A DNA stretch of 64,000 nt, from contig NZ_WFLK01000012.1 in the NCBI RefSeq assembly GCF_009208565.1, positions 1 to 64,000 of the forward strand, in the 5' to 3' direction. How positions within the stretch are numbered: the first letter of the stretch is position 1; each line of letters starts with the position of its first letter. The notes under the pieces are model-generated. The model was given only the letters and a program-made list of their open reading frames with translations, searched no databases and had not been told where the DNA came from. Origin of the DNA: Janthinobacterium aquaticum (GTDB taxonomy: Bacteria; Pseudomonadota; Gammaproteobacteria; Burkholderiales; Burkholderiaceae_D). This document shows, in pieces, positions 1 through 8,621 of the stretch. The position numbers and the translations under genes are program-made.

Positions 1-1
1 T

Positions 2-640
2 GCAGCAGCGCCTGCGCCAGGGCCAGCCGAACCGGCGCCGGCCGCCACGCCTGACCGCGACAGCATGCTACGCCAGCTGGCCGCCCTGTGGGGCGAGCAG
101 ATAGGCGAGGGCGATGTGTGCCAGGCGGCGGCGCGCGCCGGCCTGCGTTGCCTGCATAGCCGGGGCGGCGTGGCCGAAGTGCGCGTGCTGGACCGGCCGG
201 CCCTGCTGACGCTGCACGATGCGGCCGGCAAGCCCCAATCGGCCCTGCTGAGCAAGGTGGAGGGCGAACAGGCGCATATTGTCATCGACGGCAAGCCGCT
301 CAGCCTGCCGCTGGGCGAGTTGGCACAGCGCAGCGACAGCGACTTCACCACGTTCTGGCGTGCGCCGCGTCACTGGCGCGATGAAGTGCCGCTTGGTGCG
401 CGCGGCGCCGATGTCGACTGGCTGGCGACGCACCTGGCGCAATGGCGCGGCGTGCCGCTGCCGGCAGTCAATGCGCCGTTCGATGCGGCCATGCAGCGCA
501 CGCTGCTGCAATTCCAGCAAAGCCAGCACCTGAAGGCCGATGGCCTGGCCGGGCCCAAGACCTTTATGCGCTTGATGCTGATGGATAACAACACGGAGCC
601 GCGCCTGTCGGCGCCAGCTTCGTTGGTAGCGGGGAAATAA
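2..640 (+). CDS. gspA: GspA/ExeA-type secretion ATPase, C-terminal part (5' truncated by window)
   Basis: This is the last ~212 residues of an open frame that enters from the left edge, so the N-terminal AAA ATPase part is outside the window. The visible part has a C39-peptidase-like stretch (about residues 20-120, with VCQAAARAGLRCL and the FTTFWRAP segment) and then a peptidoglycan-binding domain 1 signature (LLQFQQSQHLKADGLAGPKT) near the C-terminus. This order, ATPase then C39-like then PG-binding, is typical of GspA/ExeA. In the known system GspA and GspB form an inner-membrane complex that helps the type II secretin assemble across peptidoglycan. The next gene starts one base after the stop and is gspB, which supports the call. 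Confidence 0.8.
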   Translation, partial: AAAPAPGPAEPAPAATPDRDSMLRQLAALWGEQIGEGDVCQAAARAGLRCLHSRGGVAEVRVLDRPALLTLHDAAGKPQSALLSKVEGEQAHIVIDGKPLSLPLGELAQRSDSDFTTFWRAPRHWRDEVPLGARGADVDWLATHLAQWRGVPLPAVNAPFDAAMQRTLLQFQQSQHLKADGLAGPKTFMRLMLMDNNTEPRLSAPASLVAGK

Positions 641-641
641 G

Positions 642-1292
642 ATGTCGTATATTCTGGAAGCACTGAAAAAATCACAGGCCGAGCGCCAGCTGGGCGACAC
701 GCCCACCATCCACGCGCCGCAGTTGCCTTTGCCGCCGGCGCCGGGCAATGGCGGCGTGGCGCGCCTGCCATTGTGGCTCGGTATGGGCGGCTTGACCGTA
801 GTGCTGGCGCTGGTGCTGCTGGCATGGCGGCCCTGGCAGGTGCCGCTGCAGCCGCCTGTCGCGGCGCCGGCACCGGCAGCTGCTGCGGCCGTTGCGGCTG
901 TGCCGCCGGCATCGGTCGAACCTGCGCCACCCCCTGTTGCTGCATTGCCTGAGCCCGCACCGGCACCGGTCCCTGCACCCGTGCCGGCACCGGTGGCCAG
1001 CACTGCACCGCCTGGCCCGGTCCTGGCGGCAACGCCGGCGCCAGTGACCGCGCCGTCCGACGACAATCTGCCGTCGCTGCGCGAGCTGCCCGAGCCCATA
1101 CAGCGCCAGATTCCGCCTTTGGTAATGGGCGGTTATATGTATTCGAGCAATCCGGCCGACCGCCTGCTGCTGATCGACAAGGTGCTGCGCCACGAAGGCG
1201 AAGAGGTGGCGCCCGGCCTGGTGCTGGAAAAGCTGCAACCGAAAGCGGCCATTTTCAGCTTCAAGGGCTATCGCTATCGCAGCCCCTACTAA
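642..1292 (+). CDS. gspB: GspB-like general secretion protein
   Basis: The 216-residue product starts with the family hallmark [20 protein letters not shown] single membrane segment follows (about residues 46-65, [19 protein letters not shown]), then a long Ala/Pro-rich periplasmic linker (residues ~70-140) and a C-terminal GspB domain containing the [18 protein letters not shown] and [26 protein letters not shown] ending. It is the expected partner of the GspA ATPase encoded immediately upstream with a 1-bp gap, so the two are almost certainly co-transcribed. The Pro-rich linker probably spans the periplasm. No other type II secretion genes lie in the window. Confidence 0.85.
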   Translation: MSYILEALKKSQAERQLGDTPTIHAPQLPLPPAPGNGGVARLPLWLGMGGLTVVLALVLLAWRPWQVPLQPPVAAPAPAAAAAVAAVPPASVEPAPPPVAALPEPAPAPVPAPVPAPVASTAPPGPVLAATPAPVTAPSDDNLPSLRELPEPIQRQIPPLVMGGYMYSSNPADRLLLIDKVLRHEGEEVAPGLVLEKLQPKAAIFSFKGYRYRSPY

Positions 1293-1320
1293 TTCACAGA
1301 ATCTCAAAGGAAAACCCACG

Positions 1321-1845
1321 ATGCATCACGCCATACCTGCCCATCCGGTTCTCGGCGTTATCGGCCGTTCCGGCAGCGGCAAGACCACCTTGCTGGAGTT
1401 TGTGGTCAAGCAACTGGCCGCGCGCGGCCTGCGCGTCAACCTGATCAAGCACAGCCACCATGACCTGGTGATCGAGCCGCCGCAAAAGGACAGCGCGCGC
1501 CTGCGCATGGCCGGTGCTGCCGAAGTGCTGGTGGCGTCGCCGTATCGGTTTGCGATTGTGCATGAACTGCGCGGCGCGCCCGAACCGACGCTGGCGCAGC
1601 AGCTGGCGCGCATGGGGCCGGCCGATCTGACGCTGGTGGAGGGCTTCAAGACCGACCCGATCGCCAAGCTCGAAGTGTTTCGTCCCGAGGTCGGGCAAGC
1701 ACCGTTGTACCCGCATGACGAACACGTGATTGCGGTCGCGTCCGATGCGCCGGCGCCAGCCGATCTGCGCGCCGGTGTTGTCTGGTTGGACTTGAATCAG
1801 CGCGAGACGGTGCTAAGCTGGTTGTTGCATCGGCTGGAAGGTTAA
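1321..1845 (+). CDS. mobB: Molybdopterin-guanine dinucleotide biosynthesis adaptor MobB
   Basis: The 174-residue product has a P-loop near the N-terminus (GRSGSGKTT, residues ~15-23), then [19 protein letters not shown] and the [15 protein letters not shown] segment, all in the order seen in MobB. MobB is a GTP-binding protein that assists MobA in attaching GMP to molybdopterin, giving the cofactor of many molybdoenzymes. It follows gspB by 28 bp with an AAAGGAAAA ribosome-binding stretch before the ATG; there is no functional link to the secretion genes. Length is normal for the family. MobA is not in the window. Confidence 0.9.
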   Translation: MHHAIPAHPVLGVIGRSGSGKTTLLEFVVKQLAARGLRVNLIKHSHHDLVIEPPQKDSARLRMAGAAEVLVASPYRFAIVHELRGAPEPTLAQQLARMGPADLTLVEGFKTDPIAKLEVFRPEVGQAPLYPHDEHVIAVASDAPAPADLRAGVVWLDLNQRETVLSWLLHRLEG

Positions 1846-1895
1846 AGTTTGGGTTTTAGCTGCCGTTAACTGCATGAACCCCACAGGAGGAACAT

Positions 1896-2096
1896 ATGGA
1901 CGTCGGAAGCATTGCACAGCTGTCAACCACGATGGCAGAAACGGGCACCCGCAACGAGGTCGGCATGGCCGTGCTGAAAAAGGCCCAGGATATCCAGAGC
2001 TCGACCGCCACTGCCCTGATCGAGGCGCTGCCGCCGGTGCCGTCGGCGCCGAATTTGCCGTCGCATTTGGGTAACCGGATTAATACCACGGCCTGA
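1896..2096 (+). CDS. YjfB-family putative motility protein
   Basis: The 66-residue protein (MDVGSIAQLSTTMAETGTRN..., then VGMAVLKKAQDIQSSTATAL and a LPPVPSAPNLPSHLG...NTTA tail) matches the compact YjfB family, often annotated as putative motility protein. The start is fixed by a strong AGGAGG Shine-Dalgarno about 7 bp upstream; a longer overlapping frame from 1874 is out of phase and is a shadow. It has no signal peptide or membrane segment. Its biochemical role is unknown to me. The gene stands alone, and no flagellar operon is adjacent, although an orphan fliT lies 6 kb away. Confidence 0.75.
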   Translation: MDVGSIAQLSTTMAETGTRNEVGMAVLKKAQDIQSSTATALIEALPPVPSAPNLPSHLGNRINTTA

Positions 2097-2157
2097 CTGT
2101 GATCCCGCTAAGTTAAGTTTTTTCAAGCATTGAAAGTTAAAATGGCGGGCCGGAGAC

Positions 2158-2257
2158 GCGAGGCTGAGAAAATGCCGATGGCGGCGTTGCAGCTCCTCGC
2201 CGTACATTCGTACTGTCTTCGTCGCTGCGCCTTGCCCTCGACATTTTTCAGCCCCGC
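2158..2257. repeat. Imperfect ~100-bp palindrome between yjfB-like gene and bufferin gene
   Basis: The two arms GCGAGGCTGAGAAAATG (from 2158) and CATTTTTCAGCCCCGC (to 2257) are near-perfect inverted complements, and the centre GTAC-ATTC-GTAC is also palindromic. The intermediate part pairs less well. The 370-bp gap 2097-2466 otherwise contains no convincing gene. It resembles a REP-like intergenic element, but only this one copy occurs in the window, so membership of a family is inference. It could also act as a bidirectional transcription barrier. Confidence 0.45.
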
Positions 2258-2466
2258 TTGGCCCGAAACTCCCCTGCTGGCGCCCACTTTTAGTAGTGTG
2301 CTTGTGGTGCTGTGACGTTAAGTTCGCGGTATCACGGCCCGACCAGGTAATTTAGTCACGGCAGAATAGCGCGCGCAGCTCGTTAAAACGCTCCTGCCAT
2401 CTTTTCAGTAAAATCCCTCCCTGCGCCGCCATCGTGGCAGTGCATCTATTGTCTGGAGGATTTTTT

Positions 2467-2769
2467 ATGAATAAACGTCAAGCTCTCGTTGCCGCCGCCC
2501 TGGCGGGCCTGTGCGCCACTGCTGCTACTGCTGTATCGGCTCACGATGCACCGGCCGGCAGCGACAAGGAAAAGTGCTATGGCGTGGCGAAAGCCGGCCA
2601 GAATGACTGCGCTTCGTCCGATGGTGCGCACTCGTGCGCCGGCCAGGCGGTGGCCGACAAGCTGCCGACCGAATGGGCGTATGTGCCCAAAGGCACTTGC
2701 GAGCAGGCCGGCGGCAGCCTGAAGCCGATCAAGGCGGCGAAAAAAGCCGCGCCGGCCAAGTCGTCCTGA
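2467..2769 (+). CDS. bufA: BufA1-type bufferin precursor (DUF2282), copper-chelating RiPP
   Basis: The 100-residue product has a Sec signal peptide (residues 1-~25, [20 protein letters not shown], cleavage near VSA-HD) and a mature part with exactly four Cys (37, 48, 57, 78) in the DUF2282 pattern [18 protein letters not shown] and PKGTC. In described bufferins an MNIO enzyme converts central Cys residues to thiooxazole rings and the exported peptide sequesters copper. The start at 2467 is chosen for its GGAGGA site; an in-frame GTG at 2434 lacks support. A fused maturase gene follows after 20 bp, so the pair forms one operon. The tail is Lys/Ala-rich ([12 protein letters not shown]). The link to copper is family knowledge, not shown here. 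Confidence 0.88.
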   Translation: MNKRQALVAAALAGLCATAATAVSAHDAPAGSDKEKCYGVAKAGQNDCASSDGAHSCAGQAVADKLPTEWAYVPKGTCEQAGGSLKPIKAAKKAAPAKSS

Positions 2770-2789
2770 GCCGCTCTTTCCTGCACGCC

Positions 2790-4427
2790 ATGAAGCGACC
2801 GGATCATGCACTGACCGGCGTCGGCGTCGGCCTGCGCGCGGGCCATTACCAGCATTTCCTGGCGCAACGGCCGCGCGTTGACTGGCTGGAAGTTCATACT
2901 GAAAACTATCTATCGTGCTCTGGGCGCGACTGGCAGGTGCTGCAGCAGGTGCGCCAAGACTATGCGCTGAGCCTGCATGGGGTGGGCCTGGGACTGGGGT
3001 CGGCGCGTGGTTTTTCGCCGCAGCACCTGGAGCGCGTGCGCCAGCTTGTCGAGCGCATCGAGCCGGCGCTGGTGTCCGAGCACCTGTGCTGGGGCGCGGT
3101 GGCAGCGCATCAACTCAACGATTTGCTGCCGCTGCGCCTCGATCATGTGGCGCTGGCGCTGCTGTGCACGCGGGTGGCCCAGGTACAGGAGGTGCTCAAG
3201 CGGCCTATCTTGCTGGAAAACGTTGCAACCCATGTGCGCTTTTGCGGTGACGCCATGAGCGAGGCGCAGTTCCTGGCCGAGCTGGCGCGGCGCAGCGGCT
3301 GCGGCATTGTGCTCGATATCAATAATCTGTATGTCAACCAATGCAACCATGGCGAGGAGGCGCTCGCCGCGCTGCAGGCGATTGCCGTGGACACGGTGGG
3401 CGAGCTGCACTTGGGCGGCCATCTGGTTACGCCGCTGTCGGTGATCGATCACCATGGCGCCGCCGTGGCCGAGCCGGTATGGGCGCTGTACCAGGCCGCG
3501 CTGCAGCGCTTTGGCCGCGTGCCCACGCTGATCGAATGGGATACCGACCTGCCGGCGCTGGAAGTACTGCTGGGTGAGGCGGACCGTGCGCGCACCATGC
3601 AGCAAGATAGCGTCGCGGCGCAACTGTGCCTGGCCCCTTGGCACGCCGTGCCGGCGCTACCCGATGCCTCCGAGCTGGCCGCCAGCCAGCAGGCGTTTGC
3701 GCAGGCGCTGCTGGACCCAAGCGCGCCCGATGCGGTAGCGCCTGACCTGTACGGCAAGGCGGCGCCGGCGCGCCTGGCGTTATATCGCGGCAATCTGCAC
3801 GCCACCTGGCACCGCGCGCTGGCCAATGCTTATCCGGTGGTGCTGGCGCTGGTGGGGGCGGAATTTTTTGGCGGCCTGGCGCGCGCCTACGGACGGCATA
3901 GTCGGTCCGATTCGCCCGATCTCAATCGTTTTGGCGGGAACTTTGCCGCTTTCCTCGATGATTTTGCGCCGGCGGCGCAGTTGTCGTATCTGCCCGATAT
4001 GGCCCGGCTGGAATGGGCCTTGCATTGCGCCTGGCTGGCGCCCGATACGCCAGCTCTGGCGGCAGAAGCGTTGGCGGCGCTGACGCCGGCGCAGCTGGAA
4101 GCACGGTATTTCACCATGCATCCGGCCTGCACGTTGCTGTCTTCGCGCTGGCAGGTGGCGCAGCTATGGCAGGCGCATCAGCAACAAGGGGAGGGGGCCG
4201 GCTGCTTTCCGCAGCAGTTGCAGCAGCCTGACCACTGCCTGGTCTGCCGGCCGCAATGGCAGGCGCAGGTGTTGCAGCTGGATGCGGCCAGCCACGCAGC
4301 GCTGCAACAATTGCAGCAGGGAGCGTGTTTTGGCGCGGCGCTGGACGCCGCGTTTGCGCTCGATGAAGATTTTGACCTGGGCCGCCACTTGCAGCAGTGG
4401 CTGGCGCATGGCGTGCTGGCCGCCTAG
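2790..4427 (+). CDS. Fused bufferin maturase: MNIO (BufB, DUF692) + BufC (DUF2063)
   Basis: This 545-residue protein joins two normally separate proteins. Residues ~1-270 are a complete DUF692 MNIO enzyme with its expected motifs: [66 protein letters not shown] and TLIEWD. These supply the His/Glu/Asp ligands of the multinuclear iron site. After a short linker, residues ~290-545 match the HvfC/BufC family ([42 protein letters not shown]), a partner thought to recruit the precursor. The start at 2790 was chosen because the frame upstream of it only shadows bufA. It lies 20 bp after bufA. The stop codon overlaps that of the convergent gene at 4424. Confidence 0.88.
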   Translation: MKRPDHALTGVGVGLRAGHYQHFLAQRPRVDWLEVHTENYLSCSGRDWQVLQQVRQDYALSLHGVGLGLGSARGFSPQHLERVRQLVERIEPALVSEHLCWGAVAAHQLNDLLPLRLDHVALALLCTRVAQVQEVLKRPILLENVATHVRFCGDAMSEAQFLAELARRSGCGIVLDINNLYVNQCNHGEEALAALQAIAVDTVGELHLGGHLVTPLSVIDHHGAAVAEPVWALYQAALQRFGRVPTLIEWDTDLPALEVLLGEADRARTMQQDSVAAQLCLAPWHAVPALPDASELAASQQAFAQALLDPSAPDAVAPDLYGKAAPARLALYRGNLHATWHRALANAYPVVLALVGAEFFGGLARAYGRHSRSDSPDLNRFGGNFAAFLDDFAPAAQLSYLPDMARLEWALHCAWLAPDTPALAAEALAALTPAQLEARYFTMHPACTLLSSRWQVAQLWQAHQQQGEGAGCFPQQLQQPDHCLVCRPQWQAQVLQLDAASHAALQQLQQGACFGAALDAAFALDEDFDLGRHLQQWLAHGVLAA

Positions 4428-4720
4428 CCTGCCGAGGGCTGGAACGCGCGCAGCAATCTGGCTTCGCCACTCAGGTCGCCATGCGCGGCGTTCGCCGCCA
4501 GCGTGGCCTGCATCATGCGCTCAAGCTGCTCGTCTTCGCAGCGGGCCAGTTCGGTGGTGGCCGCCACCAACGCCGCTTCGAGCCGCGTGCGCGCGTGCTG
4601 GTACAGGTTGCTGGTGTATTTTTCGGTATTGCGCAGCAATTCTTCGGCGTTTTCTATGACCTGGCGCAAGTCGCCGATCAGGCGTTCCTGGCCTTGCACG
4701 GTTTGTCCCGACGTCTCCAT
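4424..4720 (-). CDS. Small helical protein related to DUF883 (ElaB/YqjD) proteins
   Basis: The 98-residue product ([18 protein letters not shown]...) is predicted to be almost wholly alpha-helical and charged, with the pattern [18 protein letters not shown] that resembles the N-terminal half of DUF883/ElaB-YqjD ribosome-associated membrane proteins. Unlike those, it has no C-terminal transmembrane helix, so it may be soluble. The start at 4720 is set by an AAGGAGG site 7 bp upstream; longer starts to 4807 lack one. It is convergent with the bufferin maturase and the stop codons overlap. Function unknown; the family resemblance is weak. Confidence 0.6.
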   Translation of the reverse strand: METSGQTVQGQERLIGDLRQVIENAEELLRNTEKYTSNLYQHARTRLEAALVAATTELARCEDEQLERMMQATLAANAAHGDLSGEARLLRAFQPSAG

Positions 4721-4821
4721 GGCATCCTCCTTCATTGCTAAAGAATAGACGAAACACCTGCGATGCAGCGCGCGCCAGGCTTGATGCGGCGCAAACCGCA
4801 TCGTCACGCATCGTCAGACCG

Positions 4822-5043
4822 TCAAGCGCCTGCCTGCACCGTAATACGTACGTCAGCAACGCTGACCACCTGGCCGGCGCGGATCTTGGCCGTCTTGCGC
4901 AATTCCTTCTTGCCGTCGACCTTGACCACGCCGCTGTCGACCATCACCTTGCCGGCGCCGCCGCTGTCGCACAGGCCCACGAGCTTGAGCAGCTGGTTCA
5001 GTTCGACGAATTCGCCGCTTAAATCAAAAGTTACTTTTTGCAT
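4822..5043 (-). CDS. RNA-binding S4 domain protein (YbcJ-like)
   Basis: The 73-residue protein is a stand-alone S4 domain: FVELNQLLKLVGLCDSGG, then VMVDSGVVKVDGKKELRKT and IRAGQVVSVADVRI. This is the arrangement of the YbcJ/RlbA-type small RNA-binding proteins. It is expected to bind structured RNA, perhaps ribosomal RNA, in the cytoplasm. It sits between a convergent helical protein and fumC, all on the minus strand, but with 97 bp to fumC so independent expression is possible. Length is normal for the family. Confidence 0.85.
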   Translation of the reverse strand: MQKVTFDLSGEFVELNQLLKLVGLCDSGGAGKVMVDSGVVKVDGKKELRKTAKIRAGQVVSVADVRITVQAGA

Positions 5044-5139
5044 TCTATTCCTTTGCCGTCCTATGCTTGAACACGATTCGGCCCCGATGGGCCAAACCGT
5101 GTAGTGTACGCTAGTGACGGCTGCCCTGTGGCCGCGTGA

Positions 5140-6534
5140 TCAGCTCTGGTTTGGTCGTGTCATGTCGAGCGGCACGATCCATTCGGCAAATTGTTCTTCC
5201 GTGACAAATCCCAGGCTCAAGGCTGCTTCTTTCAGGGTGGTACCTTCGTGCTGGGCCTGCTTTGCGATCTGCGCTGCCTTGTCGTAGCCGATATGCGGCG
5301 CCAGCGCCGTGACCAGCATCAGCGAACGCTCCATCAGTTCGGCGATGCGCTCGCGGTTCGGCTCGATGCCGTGCGCGCAATGCTCGTCGAAGCTTTGCAT
5401 GCCGTCGCCGAGCAGGCGCGCGCTTTGCAGGAAATTGTGGGCAATCAGCGGCTTGAAGACGTTCAGCTCGAAATTGCCCGAGGCGCCGCCTACCGTAATG
5501 GCCACGTCGTTGCCGAATACCTGGCAGCACAGCATGGTCAGCGCTTCGCACTGGGTCGGATTGACCTTGCCCGGCATGATCGAGCTGCCCGGCTCGTTTT
5601 CCGGGATGGTGATCTCGCCAAGGCCCGAGCGTGGGCCGGACGCCATCCAGCGCACATCGTTGGCGATTTTCATCAGCGCCGTGGCCAGGGTTTTCAGTGC
5701 GCCATGGGCGGCCACCAGCGCGTCATGCGCAGCCAGTGCGGCAAACTTGTTACTGGCGCTGGCAAACGGCAGGCCGGTCAGGCGCGCCAGTTCGGCGGCA
5801 ATATCGTCGGCAAAGCGCGCATGGGCGTTCAGGCCCGTGCCCACGGCGGTGCCGCCAGCCGCCAGCTGCAGCAGCGGCGGCAGCGCGGCCTTGATCACGT
5901 GTTCGGCAAAGTCGAGCTGGGCCACATAGCCGGAAAACTCCTGGCCCAGCGTCAGCGGCGTAGCGTCCTGCAGGTGGGTGCGGCCGATCTTGACGATATC
6001 GGCAAAGGCGGTAGCCTTGGCGTCGAGCGTGGCGCGCAGCTGGCGTAGCGGCGGCAGGACGGTATTGGCCACCGCCAGCGCAGCGGCCACATGGATGGCA
6101 GTGGGGAAAATATCGTTGGACGACTGGCCCAGGTTGACGTCGTCGTTCGGATGCAGCAGGCGCTCGGCGCCGCGCAGGCCGCCCATCATTTCCGAGCCGC
6201 GGTTGGCCAGCACTTCGTTCATGTTCATATTGCTTTGCGTGCCCGAGCCGGTCTGCCACACGGCCAGCGGGAACTCGCTCGCATGCTTGCCTGCCAACAC
6301 TTCATCGGCGGCCTGGGTAATGGCCACGGCCTTGGTGCCGCTGAGCAGGCCGAGTTCCAGGTTGACATGGGCGGCGGCGCGCTTGACGGTGGCCAGCGCG
6401 GCAATCAGCTCCGGCGGCATTTTTTCCGTGGAAATATGGAAGTGCTCCAGCGAACGTTGCGTTTGCGCGCCCCATAGCCGGTCGGCCGGTACGTCGATCG
6501 GGCCGAAACTGTCGCGTTCGATTCTGCTACTCAT
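5140..6534 (-). CDS. fumC: Class II fumarate hydratase FumC
   Basis: This 464-residue protein is an iron-independent fumarase of the fumarase/aspartase superfamily, converting fumarate to L-malate in the TCA cycle. Key segments are [38 protein letters not shown] with the catalytic His, and the superfamily signature [11 protein letters not shown]. The start at 6534 ([11 protein letters not shown]) is chosen because family members begin here and an AAAGGGA site precedes it; an upstream in-frame ATG adds 16 unsupported residues. The length is typical. It is transcribed away from the FimV-like gene. Confidence 0.95.
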   Translation of the reverse strand: MSSRIERDSFGPIDVPADRLWGAQTQRSLEHFHISTEKMPPELIAALATVKRAAAHVNLELGLLSGTKAVAITQAADEVLAGKHASEFPLAVWQTGSGTQSNMNMNEVLANRGSEMMGGLRGAERLLHPNDDVNLGQSSNDIFPTAIHVAAALAVANTVLPPLRQLRATLDAKATAFADIVKIGRTHLQDATPLTLGQEFSGYVAQLDFAEHVIKAALPPLLQLAAGGTAVGTGLNAHARFADDIAAELARLTGLPFASASNKFAALAAHDALVAAHGALKTLATALMKIANDVRWMASGPRSGLGEITIPENEPGSSIMPGKVNPTQCEALTMLCCQVFGNDVAITVGGASGNFELNVFKPLIAHNFLQSARLLGDGMQSFDEHCAHGIEPNRERIAELMERSLMLVTALAPHIGYDKAAQIAKQAQHEGTTLKEAALSLGFVTEEQFAEWIVPLDMTRPNQS

Positions 6535-6659
6535 GGCATCCCTTTCATCGATGGTGGTGGACCAGTGTACTCCAGCTGTCAAAAAAGCACAGGATGGCGG
6601 CTGCGCCTAACGATTTTCCATTTCCTGCCGTTAATAAAAGACGAGTTTCCATTTATCCG

Positions 6660-7751
6660 ATGCAAAGCGACCGATCCATGCGCAGCAGTGCCTATTTACC
6701 TTTGACCATCGCCGCCTGCCTGGCTGCACCTTGCTCGCTGGCCGCCGAACTGGGCGACATTCAGGTGAGCTCGCACAGTGGCCAGCCGCTGTCGGCGCAG
6801 ATCGAACTGACGGCGCTGGCGCCGGACGAGGTCGATGGCCTGCCGGTACGCCTGGCCTCGCCCGATGTCTATCAGAGCGGTCGGATAGCGCTGGACCCGG
6901 CGCTGCAAAGCCTGCGGATCAGCCAGGTGCAGCGCGATGGGCGCCGTTATCTGCAACTCGCGACCGAGCAGCCGATCAATGCCGGCCATGTACACCTGTA
7001 TTTCCAGATGGGCAGCGGCAGCCGCGCGATTATCCGCCTGGCCACCGTGATGCTGACACCGGCGCCGCCTGCACCCCCGGCGCCCGCGCCTGCACCCGCG
7101 TCGGCGTTGTCGCCAGCGCCGGCCAGGCCCGTGGCAGCCGCCAGGCCAGCCAGCACGATTGACGCGGCGGCGCTGGCCGCCAGGGCGCGTGCCGAAGGCA
7201 TGGTGCGCCCGCCTGCCATCTTTGTGCAGCCTGCCGTCGTGCGCCCAGTAACGTTGCCGCGCGCACCGTCGGCGCGCCAGGCCAAGCCGGCCGCCTCCTG
7301 CGCACCGCAGTCGGCGGGCATGGCGGCCGCCGAATGCGTGGCGCTCGATCAGCAAAATGCCGAGCTCAACGACAAGCTTGGTGTATTGGAAGGCAAGGTT
7401 GGCGCGCTGCAAAAAGCACTGGCTGCGCCGGCAGCGGCGGCCACTGCCGACCCGGCCCAGCCGCACGCCAGGTCCAAGCCGCTTTCTGCCAAGGAAAAAA
7501 AGGCCGCCAGCGTCAGTGCCGGTAGCATCTGGTGGGTCTGGCTCGGTGGCGCCTTGCTGCTGGCCGTGCTGGCAGCCGTGCTGCTGTGGCTGCGCAAACG
7601 CAAGCAAGCGGCGGGCAACCGGGCGCCATCGAAATACTGGGTGCTGCTGCGCAAGCCATTCGGGCGCAAGACTGTGCCGGTGATGGTGACCGAGCCGGCA
7701 GATATGGTGACGCCAGAAGCGGAGCCGGAGCCGGAGCCGTTTTCACGTTAG
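6660..7751 (+). CDS. FimV/HubP-like protein, N-terminal-domain type with one membrane helix
   Basis: The product (~363 residues from 6660; an ATG at 6678 is also possible) has a signal peptide followed by the FimV N-terminal domain: ELGDIQVSSHSGQPLSAQIE, APDEVDGLPVRLASPDVY and YLQLATEQPINAGHVHLYFQ. A Pro/Ala-rich linker comes next, then a short coiled coil (ECVALDQQNAELNDKLGVLE), a transmembrane helix (~residues 303-325) and a basic plus acidic tail. FimV/HubP proteins bind peptidoglycan and organise poles and type IV pili. This one is much shorter than full FimV and lacks the cytoplasmic TPR region, so it is either a short paralogue or a specialised scaffold. Confidence 0.7.
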   Translation: MQSDRSMRSSAYLPLTIAACLAAPCSLAAELGDIQVSSHSGQPLSAQIELTALAPDEVDGLPVRLASPDVYQSGRIALDPALQSLRISQVQRDGRRYLQLATEQPINAGHVHLYFQMGSGSRAIIRLATVMLTPAPPAPPAPAPAPASALSPAPARPVAAARPASTIDAAALAARARAEGMVRPPAIFVQPAVVRPVTLPRAPSARQAKPAASCAPQSAGMAAAECVALDQQNAELNDKLGVLEGKVGALQKALAAPAAAATADPAQPHARSKPLSAKEKKAASVSAGSIWWVWLGGALLLAVLAAVLLWLRKRKQAAGNRAPSKYWVLLRKPFGRKTVPVMVTEPADMVTPEAEPEPEPFSR

Positions 7752-7815
7752 GCGCAGCAGATTGGCGGCAAACTGACCTGGATAAAGATTTTGCCGCACG
7801 CCTGTCGTGCGCATA

Positions 7816-7845
7816 TTGCAAAATTCTAAAAGTTTGTTTTATACT
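7816..7845 (+). promoter_or_regulatory. Candidate sigma-70 promoter for an intergenic transcript
   Basis: TTGCAA (7816-7821) and TATACT (7840-7845) are separated by 18 bp in a locally AT-rich stretch, a good match to a housekeeping promoter. Transcription would start near 7852, exactly before a perfect hairpin. The next plus-strand gene begins 770 bp further on, with fliT in between on the other strand, so this promoter does not obviously serve a protein gene. Confidence 0.5.
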
Positions 7846-7851
7846 TATTTA

Positions 7852-8042
7852 CGTGGAGTTGCTCCACCAACAGGTCCGGCCTGGCGCAGTCACCAACGAT
7901 AGTGTGGCGCGGTCAAGCAGGGGTAGCGCACAGCATGGCTGGCGCCCGGGTCTGGAAGCGGTCTGCGATGCCGACAATGTGCTCGCGGACGCCGGAGGCA
8001 ACCGGCAGCGAGGCGAGCTCAGGGATACCTGGGACTCGCCTT
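7852..8042 (+). ncRNA. Candidate structured non-coding RNA, no family recognised
   Basis: Downstream of the promoter the + strand folds into successive local hairpins: GTGGAG-TTG-CTCCAC (7853-7867), CAGG-TCCGG-CCTG (7871-7883), GTCTGCGA/TCGCGGAC (7961-7990, one G-U pair), GCCGG/CCGGC (7991-8006) and AGGCGAG/CTCGCCT with an inner CAGG-GATA-CCTG (8011-8041). No plausible coding frame with start and ribosome site is present. I tested it by eye against 6S RNA, SRP RNA, RNase P and common riboswitches and found no match. Boundaries are approximate. A leader left over from a lost gene is the main alternative. Confidence 0.35.
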
Positions 8043-8076
8043 GATCATTTCTGGTCGCTGCAAAGTGCAGCGGCGT

Positions 8077-8097
8077 AAAAAAAGCGCCCGCAGGCGC
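8077..8097 (-). terminator. Rho-independent terminator of fliT
   Basis: Read on the minus strand, GGCGCC-type stem GGCGC/GCGCC with a four-base loop is followed by seven T residues. It lies 32 bp past the fliT stop codon. Confidence 0.7.
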
Positions 8098-8128
8098 CTC
8101 GTATGCCGAAGTGGGCAGGGCGAAAAGC

Positions 8129-8425
8129 TCAGCGCCCTGCGCGTGCGCCTGGTATTGCACTGGACAGCTGCATCATCCATGGTTCGGTGATGTTGCGAAT
8201 TTCGCGGTCATTGGCCAGGATCTGCTTGAGCAGGTCGATCTTGCGCTGGCGCTTGGCACCTGACAGTGCTGGTGCCGACCCGCCGACGGTGGCAACGGCC
8301 TCGCTGGCGCATTGTTTTTCCAGGTGCTCCAGACCATCCCAGTTGCTGGTACGAGCGGCCACCACCATTTTATTGGTCAAGTCGGCAATATTTTCGTACA
8401 TCGAGAGAACGTCTTTGGAGATCAT
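8129..8425 (-). CDS. fliT: FliT-like flagellar export chaperone
   Basis: The 98-residue helical protein (MISKDVLSMYENIADLTNKM..., AARTSNWDGLEHLEKQC, RKIDLLKQILANDREIRNIT) matches small FliT-type chaperones, which bind the filament cap protein FliD and, in enterics, modulate FlhDC. ATG 8425 was chosen; a GTG two codons upstream (8431) is an alternative. It is followed by its own terminator and is not next to fliD or fliS, so it is an orphan gene here. FliT proteins diverge strongly, so the family call is made from size, helical pattern and the ending of the first helix. Confidence 0.65.
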   Translation of the reverse strand: MISKDVLSMYENIADLTNKMVVAARTSNWDGLEHLEKQCASEAVATVGGSAPALSGAKRQRKIDLLKQILANDREIRNITEPWMMQLSSAIPGARAGR

Positions 8426-8621
8426 GAGCACACCTGTCGGTAGTAAAGGGACTGCTGCTTGTCTTGATTAACGGCGCCCTGGCGGGGAACTTTAGGGTTT
8501 TTTTCAAAATAAATGAAAATAATCTGAAGTTTTTTGCGCAGGCCCACACAAGCACAGCGCTGCCTGCTCCAAACCGGCTATGATTTTGTTCATCTCATTG
8601 TTTGTTCCTGAAAGGTTCGCC

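Noticed and set aside
2634-2789. Longer N-terminus for the fused bufferin maturase
   Set aside because: The extra residues are the out-of-frame translation of bufA. DUF692 proteins begin near [15 protein letters not shown], so 2790 is used.
7852-8042. 6S RNA
   Set aside because: The 5' and 3' ends do not form the long closing stem and no central bubble is seen, so I left the RNA unclassified.
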